A stretch of 18,167 nucleotides of DNA, taken from positions 1-18,167 of the forward strand of contig CANBEE010000016.1 in assembly GCA_947367415.1 (NCBI GenBank), read 5' to 3'. The translations under genes were made by a program, and so were the position numbers. The DNA comes from an uncultured Bacteroidales bacterium (GTDB taxonomy: Bacteria; Bacteroidota; Bacteroidia; Bacteroidales; Bacteroidaceae). This document shows, one piece after another, positions 6,392-14,326 of this stretch. Positions within the stretch are counted from its first letter, which is position 1. Each line of letters begins with the position of its first letter. Under the pieces are notes generated by a model that made no database searches, was not told the origin of the DNA, and was given only the letters and a program-made list of their open reading frames with translations.

Positions 6392-8032
6392 TTACTCGCT
6401 GCTTGCCCGAGCTTTGAATATGGGCGCCGGACGCTGTGACGTGCTATCGTAGCCAAACCAGTAGCCCGATTCGTCAGCACCGTCGGGCAGGAAACACATG
6501 CGCAAGGTTTCATTGAAGGCACCATAAAGCACTGTCCATGAAGCAGGAGGTTGCAAGCGTCCTGTAAGCACACGCTCGGCAGGACGTTTCTTGAGCGACA
6601 GCCCCGCCTCTATCCATGCCACTGTAGCCTCGGTTGTGTAATCTGCGTAGTACTCCTTGCAAAAGAGGTAAAGCAACTCGCCACGACGCTCAAGGCTCAT
6701 GGGTTGGTCTATGTAGTTATGCTCGGTGAGATAGTCAAGGAAGCGGTGAAGGAAGTCATCCTCATTCAATATTAGCCGACGCGTGACAGTTTGCCAGGCT
6801 GGAGTATTGTAGAACGCATCAAGCAAACGCGACAGTCGGCGAGCCTCTTGGAGCTGAACACTATTGATGGCATCGGTTTCAAGCACCTCGTAGGGTGGCA
6901 TAGGTGAATAGCGCAAACCAAGCAGCGAGGCATCGCGGCGCATGGATGTTCCTGGGAGCAACTTCAGCGACTCAAGCTGTATCTCGCCAGCTCCATACTC
7001 TGCCAAGGTGCGTATATCTTCATAAATCTGAGGTAACGTATAGAGCGGCAATCCAGCAATAAGGTCGGCATGAGTAACGAGATTGGGCAATGAGCAGAGG
7101 AAGCGAAGCCCGTCCAACGCTTGCGACAGCGTTCCTTTGCGCTGGCTCGCCACGAGTACCTCTTGGCGCAGACTCTGGATACCAGCTTCGAGGTGAAGCA
7201 GCCCCTCAGGCAATGTCGACAACACCTCACGTACAGAAGATGGCAACAGAGCCGGATGAATCTCCAAATGGAAACGCAGGTGAGGATGAAACTCGGTAAA
7301 GAGCTGCAACAGCGCTATCGCACGTTGTGGATTATAATTGAAAGTGCGGTCAAGGACACGCACATCGCGTATGCCATGCTCACGAATGCGGATAAGCCGA
7401 GTGCGAATGACATCAATAGAGAGTGTACGCACAGGGTCGCCCATACCACTTACACAGAAAGCACAGGAATTGAAGCACCCACGGGTAGTCTCAATCTGCA
7501 CGAAGGGCTTTTCCCATACAAACAGGGAGCTCTCCTCAGGTGACTTTAGTGAATCGAACTGCGTCACGCGGGCAAGTCCGCCATAATGATATGTACCATT
7601 ATGCATGTAACATACTCCCGGAATACTTCCCCATGCCTCACGACAGCTCCATACGTCGAGCCAACGAGCAAAACTCTCCTCGCCCTCTCCAGAAAAAACG
7701 GCATCAATCTCAGCATGCCGACGCAAATAATCCTCATTGTCGCCCAAGAACTCGGGGCCACCAAGGATCACGGTCAACTGAGGCATTAGCGCCTTTAGGC
7801 GAGAGATAATCTCCAGTAAGCGTTCATGTGTGAAAAGCCAAGCCGTAGCAGCCACCACATCGGGGCGATAGGCATAGATGGAATCAACCGTAGCCCCAAG
7901 CACCTCGCTCGTGGTAGTGCGCACCACGCTCCACTCCACATCCGTACGCTCCATCACTTGGGCATGCAACGCAGGCAATGCCAATGAGCTATGAGCATAC
8001 GAGCAGTTGAGGTCTATCCAAAGAAGTTTCAT
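6392..8032 (-). CDS. Radical SAM protein with B12-binding-like N-terminal domain (DUF4080 type)
   Basis: The protein has 546 residues. The first about 130 residues resemble the cobalamin-binding Rossmann domain of class B radical SAM enzymes (opening LLWIDLNCSYAHSSLALPAL, then VILGGPEFL at 88-96), but the B12-ligand motif DxHxxG is not visible, so cobalamin may be bound base-off without it or not at all. The radical SAM core has CFNSCAFC with C186, C190 and C193, the CxxxCxxC ligands of a [4Fe-4S] cluster that cleaves S-adenosylmethionine. The C-terminal region (about 390-546) matches the general layout of the DUF4080 subfamily. No substrate is known for this group; methylation or other C-H chemistry is possible. 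The enzyme is predicted to be cytoplasmic. It lies 30 bases after rmuC and 51 bases before the lipoprotein gene, within one apparent operon. Confidence 0.88.
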   Translation of the reverse strand: MKLLWIDLNCSYAHSSLALPALHAQVMERTDVEWSVVRTTTSEVLGATVDSIYAYRPDVVAATAWLFTHERLLEIISRLKALMPQLTVILGGPEFLGDNEDYLRRHAEIDAVFSGEGEESFARWLDVWSCREAWGSIPGVCYMHNGTYHYGGLARVTQFDSLKSPEESSLFVWEKPFVQIETTRGCFNSCAFCVSGMGDPVRTLSIDVIRTRLIRIREHGIRDVRVLDRTFNYNPQRAIALLQLFTEFHPHLRFHLEIHPALLPSSVREVLSTLPEGLLHLEAGIQSLRQEVLVASQRKGTLSQALDGLRFLCSLPNLVTHADLIAGLPLYTLPQIYEDIRTLAEYGAGEIQLESLKLLPGTSMRRDASLLGLRYSPMPPYEVLETDAINSVQLQEARRLSRLLDAFYNTPAWQTVTRRLILNEDDFLHRFLDYLTEHNYIDQPMSLERRGELLYLFCKEYYADYTTEATVAWIEAGLSLKKRPAERVLTGRLQPPASWTVLYGAFNETLRMCFLPDGADESGYWFGYDSTSQRPAPIFKARASSE

Positions 8033-8062
8033 ATCGGTTCAGCATGTCATCATTACTATACC

Positions 8063-9373
8063 CTACTCTTCGGGCAGTTCATCGTCCAATGCCAAGATTT
8101 CGTGAGAGTGGTCGGCAGGGAGTTCCTGTACCTGACGAAGCTTGCGCTCAATAGCTCGAGTGCGCTTACCAATCACTTCATCGAGTTGCGAACCTGCGGT
8201 TTCCAGATTCTTCTGCACCTTCTCAAGCATGCCGCCAAACTTACCAAACTCGGTCTTCACGGCAGCAAGCACTGTCCACACCTCGCTCGAACGTTTCTCA
8301 ATAGCAAGTGTACGGAAGCCCATCTGCAGACTATTGAGGATAGCGCCCAGGGTGGTGGGACCTGTAACGATGACACGAAACTCACGCTGTAGCTGCTCTA
8401 CCAATGCTGTACGGCGGATTATCTCGGCATAGATGCTTTCAAAGGGGAGGAACATGATACCAAAGTCTGTCGTATAGGGAGGACTGAGGTATTTGTCGCG
8501 TATATCACGAGCCATCTTCTTGACAATCTGTTCCAACTGATGCGAGGTAAGAGCAATGCGGTCTACATCGCCAGCCTCGTATGCATCCATATACTGCTCA
8601 TAAGCATCCTTGGGAAACTTGGCATCAATGGGCAGGTATACACAATCTATACCATCATCCTTGCCTGGGAGCTTCACGGCAAACTCTACAAATTCAGTAC
8701 CCTTACGCTTGGTCTTCACATTGGCCTCGTACTGTTCGGGACTAAGCATCTGTTCCAAAAGAGCAGCCAGCTGCACCTCTCCGAAGGTTCCACGAGTCTT
8801 CACATTGGTAAGTACGCGCTTGAGTCCGCCCACATCGCGGGCAAGCGTCTTCATTTCACCGAGTCCTTGCTGTACGTTCTCAAGCTGGGTACGCACGAGT
8901 TCAAACGACTGTCCGATGCGTTCGTTCAGGGTCTTCTGCAACTTCTCCTCCACCATGAGTCGCATGTCGTCGAGGCGCTTCTCCGTAGTACGAATCAGCT
9001 GCTCCTGCTGACGGGTCATAGCCTCCAGCTTCTCGCGTTGCAGTTCGTTGGTAGTAAGAAGGTTTCTGTTGAGGGTTTCCTGAAGCTGCTGCAGCTGTAG
9101 CATCTGATTTCCCACTATATCCTTACGCAGGTCCTCAATCTTGGCATTCAACTCCATACGATTGGCCTGCATCTGCTCATGTACGGTGCGAGTGAGTTCT
9201 TCACGTACGGTCTGCAACATACGATTATACTCGGTAAGCTGTTCAGCGACAAATCGCTGCAGCTGCTCGGCATCTTGCGTACGTCTACGGCCAAACTGCA
9301 TCACCATAACAAAAGTAGCTATGAGCAACAAAGCTACAAGAGCCAACAGAATAATTATTACATGCGATTCCAT
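8063..9373 (-). CDS. rmuC: RmuC family DNA recombination protein
   Basis: The 436-residue protein has one N-terminal transmembrane helix (residues about 5-27), then a long coiled coil rich in Gln, Glu and Leu (about 35-190), then the RmuC domain. Diagnostic blocks are RGTFGEVQLAALLEQML (194-210), LPIDAKFPKDAY (247-258) and the PTTLGAILNSLQMGF region. The D250-A-K252 step after E199 is reminiscent of the PD-(D/E)xK nuclease fold to which RmuC has been related. RmuC limits inversions and rearrangements between short inverted repeats in E. coli; its biochemistry is poorly defined. Length and layout are typical of the family. The gene starts 8 bases after the helicase stop and is followed 30 bases later by the radical SAM gene. 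Confidence 0.93.
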   Translation of the reverse strand: MESHVIIILLALVALLLIATFVMVMQFGRRRTQDAEQLQRFVAEQLTEYNRMLQTVREELTRTVHEQMQANRMELNAKIEDLRKDIVGNQMLQLQQLQETLNRNLLTTNELQREKLEAMTRQQEQLIRTTEKRLDDMRLMVEEKLQKTLNERIGQSFELVRTQLENVQQGLGEMKTLARDVGGLKRVLTNVKTRGTFGEVQLAALLEQMLSPEQYEANVKTKRKGTEFVEFAVKLPGKDDGIDCVYLPIDAKFPKDAYEQYMDAYEAGDVDRIALTSHQLEQIVKKMARDIRDKYLSPPYTTDFGIMFLPFESIYAEIIRRTALVEQLQREFRVIVTGPTTLGAILNSLQMGFRTLAIEKRSSEVWTVLAAVKTEFGKFGGMLEKVQKNLETAGSQLDEVIGKRTRAIERKLRQVQELPADHSHEILALDDELPEE

Positions 9374-9381
9374 GGGCTATA

Positions 9382-10722
9382 CTATTTGGCGATGTCAATA
9401 CGGGTCTTAACCCCCTTTATCTTTTCATTACCCACAAGTGCCAGCAACTGCTTCACCTTGGCACGGCGTACCGTCACGTAGGCATAATAATCATGCACAT
9501 CGATGTTGCCGACGTCCTCACGGCTCAGTCCGCCTTTCTTGTAAAAGAAACCGGCAATGTCCACCTTATTAATCTTGTCCTTCTTGCCACGCCCGACATA
9601 GAGTGTCGTCCACTGCGGAGGTTGCGGACGTCCTGGGCGTTCGGGTAATTCAAAGTCTTCCACCTCATCGGCTACATATTCAGGCACATGCTCCTCAGCG
9701 TGCAAGATAAGGTAGGCATTGCCTTGCGCATCCCAACGAGCCGTACGGCCAGTACGGTGAATATAAGCATCTTCGCCTGCAGGAATATGGTAGTGGATGA
9801 TATGGTGCACCTCCGGGATATCCAATCCACGAGCTGCAAGGTCGGTACTGACGAGAACGTTGCAGCTGCCATTGCGGAACTTATAGAGAGCCCTCTCTCT
9901 GGCCTCCTGCTCCATGCCGCCATGATAGACTTCGTAGGAAAGCTTCTGTTCACGGAGATACCCACCTACCCTATCGACCGATTCACGATGATTGCAGAAC
10001 ACGATAGATTGTCCACCATCAAGCGTACACAACAGTTTGTAGAGAGTATGCAGCTTATCCTTACTCTCAGAATGCACTACATAGGTATGCACCCTCTTCT
10101 GCTGCTCATTCTCTGCGATATAGTTGAGCTTTACCGGACGACGTATACCTGTAAATGCGGGCACCTCCTCAAGGTCTGTGGCCGATGTCAAGTAGCGCTC
10201 ACGCACTGCAGGCAGTTTTTCGATAACCTCCTGCATCTCGGCTTGAAAGCCCAACTCCAAACACTTGTCAAATTCATCGATGACGAGCATACGTATGGTA
10301 CGGGCATCAATATTCCCCTTTGTCAAGTGGTCGTTCAAGCGACCGGGCGTACCTATTATAATAGATGGGCACACTCCCTTCATGGTACGGTGCTCGTCCA
10401 TTGCAGGGCGGCCTCCATAGACGCTCATCGCCTTCCACGGCAACGCCATGGTGCGGAGTACAGTATCAATTTGAAGTGCCAGCTCACGTGATGGAACTAT
10501 CACTATGGCTTGCACGCCCTCTTGCCCCATACGCAAGCGTTCGATGAGCGGCAACAGATATGCCAGTGTCTTTCCCGTACCTGTCGGCGAGAGCAGTATC
10601 ACATCATTTGCATCGCGACAAGTCAGAAGGGCAGCCTCCTGCATCGACGTAAGGCTCTCGATGGAGAGTCGCGCTATGGCTTGTTGCTGATATTCGTTGA
10701 GTTGTAGATGAGTCATTGTCAA
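9382..10722 (-). CDS. dbpA: DEAD-box-type RNA helicase with DbpA-like RNA-binding domain
   Basis: The 446-residue protein has the two RecA domains of an RNA helicase: Walker A SPTGTGKT (45-52), motif Ia PSRELALQ (77-84), motif Ib TPGR (125-128), motif II DEFD (149-152), motif III SAT (180-182), STDLAARGLDIP (292-303) and motif VI HRTGRTAR (322-329). The last 75 residues (about 371-446, beginning WTTLYVGRGKKDKI) match the DbpA RNA-binding domain, which in E. coli DbpA recognises hairpin 92 of 23S rRNA. A role in large ribosomal subunit assembly is therefore likely. Motif II reads DEFD rather than DEAD, motif VI has Thr and Ala where Ile and Gly are usual, and Walker A starts with Ser. The catalytic Asp, Glu, Lys and Arg residues are kept, so activity is expected. 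The gene symbol rests on domain architecture. A downstream Met (residue 3) is also possible. Confidence 0.85.
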   Translation of the reverse strand: MTMTHLQLNEYQQQAIARLSIESLTSMQEAALLTCRDANDVILLSPTGTGKTLAYLLPLIERLRMGQEGVQAIVIVPSRELALQIDTVLRTMALPWKAMSVYGGRPAMDEHRTMKGVCPSIIIGTPGRLNDHLTKGNIDARTIRMLVIDEFDKCLELGFQAEMQEVIEKLPAVRERYLTSATDLEEVPAFTGIRRPVKLNYIAENEQQKRVHTYVVHSESKDKLHTLYKLLCTLDGGQSIVFCNHRESVDRVGGYLREQKLSYEVYHGGMEQEARERALYKFRNGSCNVLVSTDLAARGLDIPEVHHIIHYHIPAGEDAYIHRTGRTARWDAQGNAYLILHAEEHVPEYVADEVEDFELPERPGRPQPPQWTTLYVGRGKKDKINKVDIAGFFYKKGGLSREDVGNIDVHDYYAYVTVRRAKVKQLLALVGNEKIKGVKTRIDIAK

Positions 10723-10736
10723 TATCTGATAATAGC

Positions 10737-11732
10737 TTATGCTAATATGGCCTCTATTTCAGCCAGTTCTTCGGCCGTAAAGGCGATGTTCTCACGGGCA
10801 TGGAGGTTCTTCTGCAGCTGCTCTACCGAGCTGGCCCCAATGATGACCGAGGTGACGCGTTCATCGCGCAGCAGCCATGCCAACGCCATCTCTGCCAGTG
10901 TTTGACCACGACGTATGGCCACCTCATTAAGTGAGCGCAATCGGCCGATAAGCTCGTCGGTAAGAGCTTCTGGACGAAGGAAGTTGCTCTGCGTCATGCG
11001 AGAACCTTCGGGAATACCCTGGAGATAGCGATTGGTAAGGAGTCCCTGAGCCAAAGGAGAGAAGGCGATGAATCCTGTGCCGTTCTGATGCGCCTGAGGA
11101 ATGATTACCTCTTCGGGCTGACGTGTGAGCATATTATAACGTCCTTGATAAAGGATACAATGAACGTCGTGTGCCTCAAGATAGGCGTATGCCTTGCGTG
11201 CCACATCCTCGGGATACTTGGACAGACCTACGTAGAGCGCCTTGCCTGAGCGTACGATATCGACCAATGCCTGCATCGTCTCTTCGAGCGGAGTATTAGG
11301 ATCGTGACGATGGGTGTAGTAGATGTCCACGTAGTCGAGATTCATACGGCGCAGGCTTTGGTCAAGACTGGCCACAAGGCTCTTGCGTGAACCCCAGTCA
11401 CCATAGGGCCCTGCCCACATGGGATGCCCCGCCTTAGTAGCGATGAACATCTCGTCGCGATGGGTGTGCATGGAGCACTTCATGTATCGGCCAAAACGCT
11501 CCTCGGCAGCTCCATTGGGAGGGCCGTAGTTGTTGGCCAGGTCAAAATGGCAGATGCCATGGTCGAAGGCATAATGCAGGATATCGAGTCCGCGAGCCTC
11601 ATCGTGATGCTCACCGAAGTTATGCCAGAAGCCAAGAGAAATCTCGGGCAACAGGACTCCACTCTTGCCGCAACGGCGGTAACCCATGTTGTCGTAGCGT
11701 GAGGGACTGGGGATATAAGTTTCGCTATCCAT
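10737..11732 (-). CDS. Aldo/keto reductase, YghZ/GpR-like (L-glyceraldehyde 3-phosphate reductase type)
   Basis: The 331-residue protein is close along its length to E. coli YghZ (GpR), an NADPH-dependent reductase that detoxifies L-glyceraldehyde 3-phosphate and methylglyoxal. Shared blocks include YRRCGKSGVLLPEISLG (18-34), HFDLANNYGPP (62-72), TKAG and GPYGDWGSRK. The catalytic tetrad is D64, Y69, K100 and H141. The C-terminal cofactor segment SVIIGASSVEQLQKN is present. The protein lacks the 15 or so extra C-terminal residues of the E. coli enzyme. It is also related to Kv-beta channel subunits, but nothing suggests a channel role. It is the first gene of the minus-strand cluster, 14 bases before the helicase gene, and has its own probable promoter at 11763-11770. 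Confidence 0.9.
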   Translation of the reverse strand: MDSETYIPSPSRYDNMGYRRCGKSGVLLPEISLGFWHNFGEHHDEARGLDILHYAFDHGICHFDLANNYGPPNGAAEERFGRYMKCSMHTHRDEMFIATKAGHPMWAGPYGDWGSRKSLVASLDQSLRRMNLDYVDIYYTHRHDPNTPLEETMQALVDIVRSGKALYVGLSKYPEDVARKAYAYLEAHDVHCILYQGRYNMLTRQPEEVIIPQAHQNGTGFIAFSPLAQGLLTNRYLQGIPEGSRMTQSNFLRPEALTDELIGRLRSLNEVAIRRGQTLAEMALAWLLRDERVTSVIIGASSVEQLQKNLHARENIAFTAEELAEIEAILA

Positions 11733-11752
11733 AAATCTACTGTATTAGAAAT

Positions 11753-11800
11753 GATACGTATGCAAAGATACAGATTTTTCCTATTTGCAGCATACGTATC
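11753..11800. promoter_or_regulatory. Inverted repeat bracketing the reductase promoter; candidate operator
   Basis: GATACGTATGC at 11753-11763 and GCATACGTATC at 11790-11800 are perfect 11-bp inverted arms 26 bases apart. Each contains the self-palindrome ATACGTAT, with centres 38 bases apart. The left arm covers the expected start site of the aldo/keto reductase transcript and the right arm lies near its -33 region, the arrangement of a repressor operator pair. No regulator gene of known matching specificity is in the window. Confidence 0.6.
11763..11770 (-). promoter_or_regulatory. Probable promoter of the minus-strand cluster, -7 box TATCTTTG
   Basis: On the minus strand this reads TATCTTTG, an exact TAnnTTTG match, 30 bases before the aldo/keto reductase ATG. 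It predicts a leader of about 25 bases. No clear -33 TTTG is present at the usual spacing; the right arm of the inverted repeat occupies that place, which could mean activator dependence or repression. Confidence 0.6.
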
Positions 11801-11844
11801 CCGTTTTTTTATGGGAAGCCAACCGTTTTTCAGATTATTCTGCG

Positions 11845-11852
11845 TAATTTTG
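11845..11852 (+). promoter_or_regulatory. Probable promoter of the S46 peptidase, -7 box TAATTTTG
   Basis: TAATTTTG is an exact TAnnTTTG match, 55 bases before the peptidase ATG. Around it are three copies of CCGTTTTT (11801, 11823, 11857) and, in the leader, two copies of AACCTTTT 18 bases apart (11875 and 11893). These T-rich repeats may be promoter up-elements or leader features; a standard -33 box is not obvious. Confidence 0.5.
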
Positions 11853-11907
11853 CAAGCCGTTTTTTTTAGGATACAACCTTTTATAATAATATAACCTTTT
11901 GAAAAAG

Positions 11908-14067
11908 ATGAAAAGACTAAGACTCTATGTAATGTTAGCGTTTGCATGTACGCTCTTCGGTGCTCGGGCCGACGAAGGCATGTGGCTACTCCAAATGATG
12001 GAGGAGCAGTATATGGTAGACCAGATGAAACGCCAAGGCCTACAGCTTGAGGGCACCGACCTCTACAACCCTGCCGGTTCATCAATCAAGGATGCCATCG
12101 GCATCTTCGGCGGTGGATGCACGGGTGAGATTGTCTCTGCCGAGGGACTCATCCTTACCAACCACCACTGCGGCTATGGTGCCATACAGCAGCATAGCTC
12201 TGTGGAGCACGATTACCTCACCGATGGTTTTTGGGCCATGAGCCGTACCGAGGAGTTGCCCACTCCCGGACTCGAGTTCACCTTCGTGGAAAAGATTGTT
12301 GACGTCACCGACAAGGTGAACGCACTCATCGCGAGCAACAGCATCACCGAAGCCGAAGCACTCTCCTACCAATTCCTTGGCGAGATGGCCAGCGAAGAAC
12401 TCAAGGCTAGTGAGTATGACGGCAAGCCCGGTATCGAGGCACTCATACGCCCCTTCTATGCTGGCAACCGCTACTACCTGTTCTTCCTGAAGGTATACTC
12501 TGATGTGCGCATGGTAGCTGCTCCTCCCTCATCGGTAGGTAAGTTTGGTGGCGAGACCGACAACTGGATGTGGCCGCGCCACACAGGCGATTTCTCCATG
12601 TTCCGTATCTATGCCGACGCCGAAGGCAACCCTGCACTTTATAGCGAGGACAACGTACCCCTGAAGACTCCCAAGCACCTGAGTGTCTCCATCAAGGGAT
12701 TGAGCGAAGGCGACTACGCCATGGTGATGGGCTTCCCCGGAAGCACACAGCGATTCCTCACACGCAGTGAGATACAGCATCGCATGGATTGCCAGAACAC
12801 ACCGCGCATCCAGGTACGTGAGGCTCGCCAGGAGGTTCTGAAGAAGGAGATGGCCGCCAGCGACAAGGTACGCATACAGTATGCAGGCAAGTATGCCAGC
12901 AGCAGTAACTATTGGAAGAACTCCATTGGTATGAACAAGGCCATTGTTGACAACAAGGTACGTGAGGCCAAGACCGAGCAGGAAGCACGCTTCGCTCGCT
13001 TTGCAGCCGAGAAGGGCAACAATGACTATGCTACCGTAGTGGCAAAGATTGATGAACTCATGGCCAAGACATCGGCCGACGCATATCTCCGCATGGCCTT
13101 CACCGAGACCTTCATGATGGGCATCGAGTTCGGCGCTCCCTACCGCGTGATGGATAGCCTCAAGGTGGCTCTGAAGTCAAAGAACAAGGAGGCCATAGCC
13201 AAGTGGAGCGACGAGTTGCGCAAGTCGTATGCCCAAGTACATAACAAGGACTACGACCATGAGGTAGACCGCAAGGTTGCCAAGGCGCTCTTTGCCCTCT
13301 ATAAGGAGATGAACATTGAGTTGCCAGCCTTCTATGAAACCATCGACAAGGACTACAAGGGCAACATCGACCGCTACATCGACGACATGTACGATAACTC
13401 CATCACCTCTAACGAGAAGAACCTGGAGAAGTTCCTCAAGAAGCCTTCAGCAAAGGCTATCGACAAGGACCTTGCTACAGCTTTCTCACGCTGCAAATGG
13501 GAGATGTACACCCGCATCAATGCCGCCACCGCAGCTACCCGCGATGAGCTGCAGCTGCTCCACAAAACCTACGTTCGTGGACTTTGCGAGATGTATGCCC
13601 CCACACCCAAAGCACCCGACGCCAACTTCACTCTGCGCCTCACCTACGGCACCGTGAAGCCCTATAGCCCCAAGAACGGCATCAACTACGACTACTACAC
13701 CACGCTTGAGGGCGTCATGGAGAAGGAGGATGCCACCAACCCCGAGTTCGTAGTGCCCGAGAAGCTGAAGCAGCTATATGCAGCCAAGGACTACGGACGC
13801 TATGCTCTGAGCGATGGACGCCTGCCTGTAAACTTCATCACCACCAACGACATCACTGGCGGTAATAGCGGTAGCCCCGTAATGAATGCCTATGGCGAAC
13901 TCATCGGTGCAGCCTTCGACGGCAACTGGGAGTCTCTGAGTGGCGACATCAACTTCGACAACGACAAACAGCGCTGTATCGTGGTGGACATCCGCTACGT
14001 ACTCTTCATTCTCGAGAAGCTTGGTGGCTGCAAACACCTTGTAGATGAGATGACAATTATGGAATAA
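11908..14067 (+). CDS. dpp7: S46 family dipeptidyl-peptidase (DPP7-like)
   Basis: The 719-residue protein has a signal peptide ending near residue 20-22, followed by DEGMW, the usual mature start of this family. Catalytic triad residues visible are H87 (TNHHCGYG), D218 (GETDNWMWPRHTG) and S654 (GGNSGSPV). C71 and C88 may form a disulfide. S46 enzymes remove dipeptides from peptide N-termini in the periplasm and feed peptide catabolism in asaccharolytic and gut Bacteroidetes. The residue 18 after the catalytic Ser is Gly (G672, AFDGNW); it is Arg in DPP11 (Asp/Glu-specific) and Gly in DPP7 (broad, hydrophobic P1). This favours DPP7, but specificity is not proven. The ATG at 11908 is chosen over an in-frame TTG at 11899 because it gives MKRLR directly before the hydrophobic run. 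It forms its own unit with promoter and terminator. Confidence 0.93.
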   Translation: MKRLRLYVMLAFACTLFGARADEGMWLLQMMEEQYMVDQMKRQGLQLEGTDLYNPAGSSIKDAIGIFGGGCTGEIVSAEGLILTNHHCGYGAIQQHSSVEHDYLTDGFWAMSRTEELPTPGLEFTFVEKIVDVTDKVNALIASNSITEAEALSYQFLGEMASEELKASEYDGKPGIEALIRPFYAGNRYYLFFLKVYSDVRMVAAPPSSVGKFGGETDNWMWPRHTGDFSMFRIYADAEGNPALYSEDNVPLKTPKHLSVSIKGLSEGDYAMVMGFPGSTQRFLTRSEIQHRMDCQNTPRIQVREARQEVLKKEMAASDKVRIQYAGKYASSSNYWKNSIGMNKAIVDNKVREAKTEQEARFARFAAEKGNNDYATVVAKIDELMAKTSADAYLRMAFTETFMMGIEFGAPYRVMDSLKVALKSKNKEAIAKWSDELRKSYAQVHNKDYDHEVDRKVAKALFALYKEMNIELPAFYETIDKDYKGNIDRYIDDMYDNSITSNEKNLEKFLKKPSAKAIDKDLATAFSRCKWEMYTRINAATAATRDELQLLHKTYVRGLCEMYAPTPKAPDANFTLRLTYGTVKPYSPKNGINYDYYTTLEGVMEKEDATNPEFVVPEKLKQLYAAKDYGRYALSDGRLPVNFITTNDITGGNSGSPVMNAYGELIGAAFDGNWESLSGDINFDNDKQRCIVVDIRYVLFILEKLGGCKHLVDEMTIME

Positions 14068-14097
14068 GCAATCTCCAGAAGGAATGAAATAATAGTC

Positions 14098-14122
14098 AGC
14101 CTTGAAAAAATCCAACAAGGCT
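14098..14122 (+). repeat. Hairpin downstream of the S46 peptidase
   Basis: AGCCTTG at 14098-14104 and CAAGGCT at 14116-14122 form a perfect 7-bp stem with an 11-base A-rich loop. It has no T tail. It lies about 30 bases after the stop codon, just before a second hairpin with a better terminator shape, so it may protect the mRNA 3' end. Confidence 0.5.
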
Positions 14123-14138
14123 AAAGAAAGATTTATTC

Positions 14139-14170
14139 AGGCTCGTCAAATTCTTGGCGAGCCTTTATTG
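14139..14170 (+). terminator. Probable terminator of the S46 peptidase gene
   Basis: AGGCTCGTC (14139-14147) pairs with GGCGAGCCT (14156-14164) through one G-T wobble, with an 8-base loop, followed by TTATTG. This is a reasonable intrinsic terminator 71 bases after the stop codon. The remaining stretch to 14266 shows no gene or other structure. Confidence 0.65.
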
Positions 14171-14266
14171 TCTGTCAACTGCAGCTTTCAAAAGACGCGC
14201 CAAAAACTTTTGCACCATATATAAGTGTAAAAAACACAACTAATCCTCACAAATCACGCTTTTTTC

Positions 14267-14298
14267 TTTTCGTAATAGCCAATATTTTTATACCTTTG
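14267..14298 (+). promoter_or_regulatory. Promoter of the glycogen operon
   Basis: TACCTTTG at 14291-14298 is an exact TAnnTTTG -7 box. A TTTT at 14267-14270, within a T-rich tract, sits exactly 20 bases upstream in the place of the -33 TTTG. The box ends 28 bases before the glycogen synthase start, which predicts a leader of about 20 bases. Confidence 0.7.
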
Positions 14299-14326
14299 TG
14301 GCTTAATAATTGAAAGTGATAATTGA

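Noticed and set aside
8540..9100. 186-codon Leu/His-rich ORF antisense to rmuC
   Set aside because: Its composition is the mirror of the Gln- and Glu-rich coiled coil on the other strand.
9688..10491. 267-codon ORF antisense to the helicase gene
   Set aside because: It mirrors a gene with complete helicase motifs, has no recognisable domain and no start context; it is a product of codon bias on the other strand.
11899..11907. TTG start for the S46 peptidase
   Set aside because: The ATG three codons later gives a normal signal peptide, and TTG starts are rare.
14068..14326. Possible tRNA or small RNA gene in the gap before glycogen synthase
   Set aside because: The hairpins do not form a cloverleaf and no own promoter precedes them; terminator and promoter explain the stretch.
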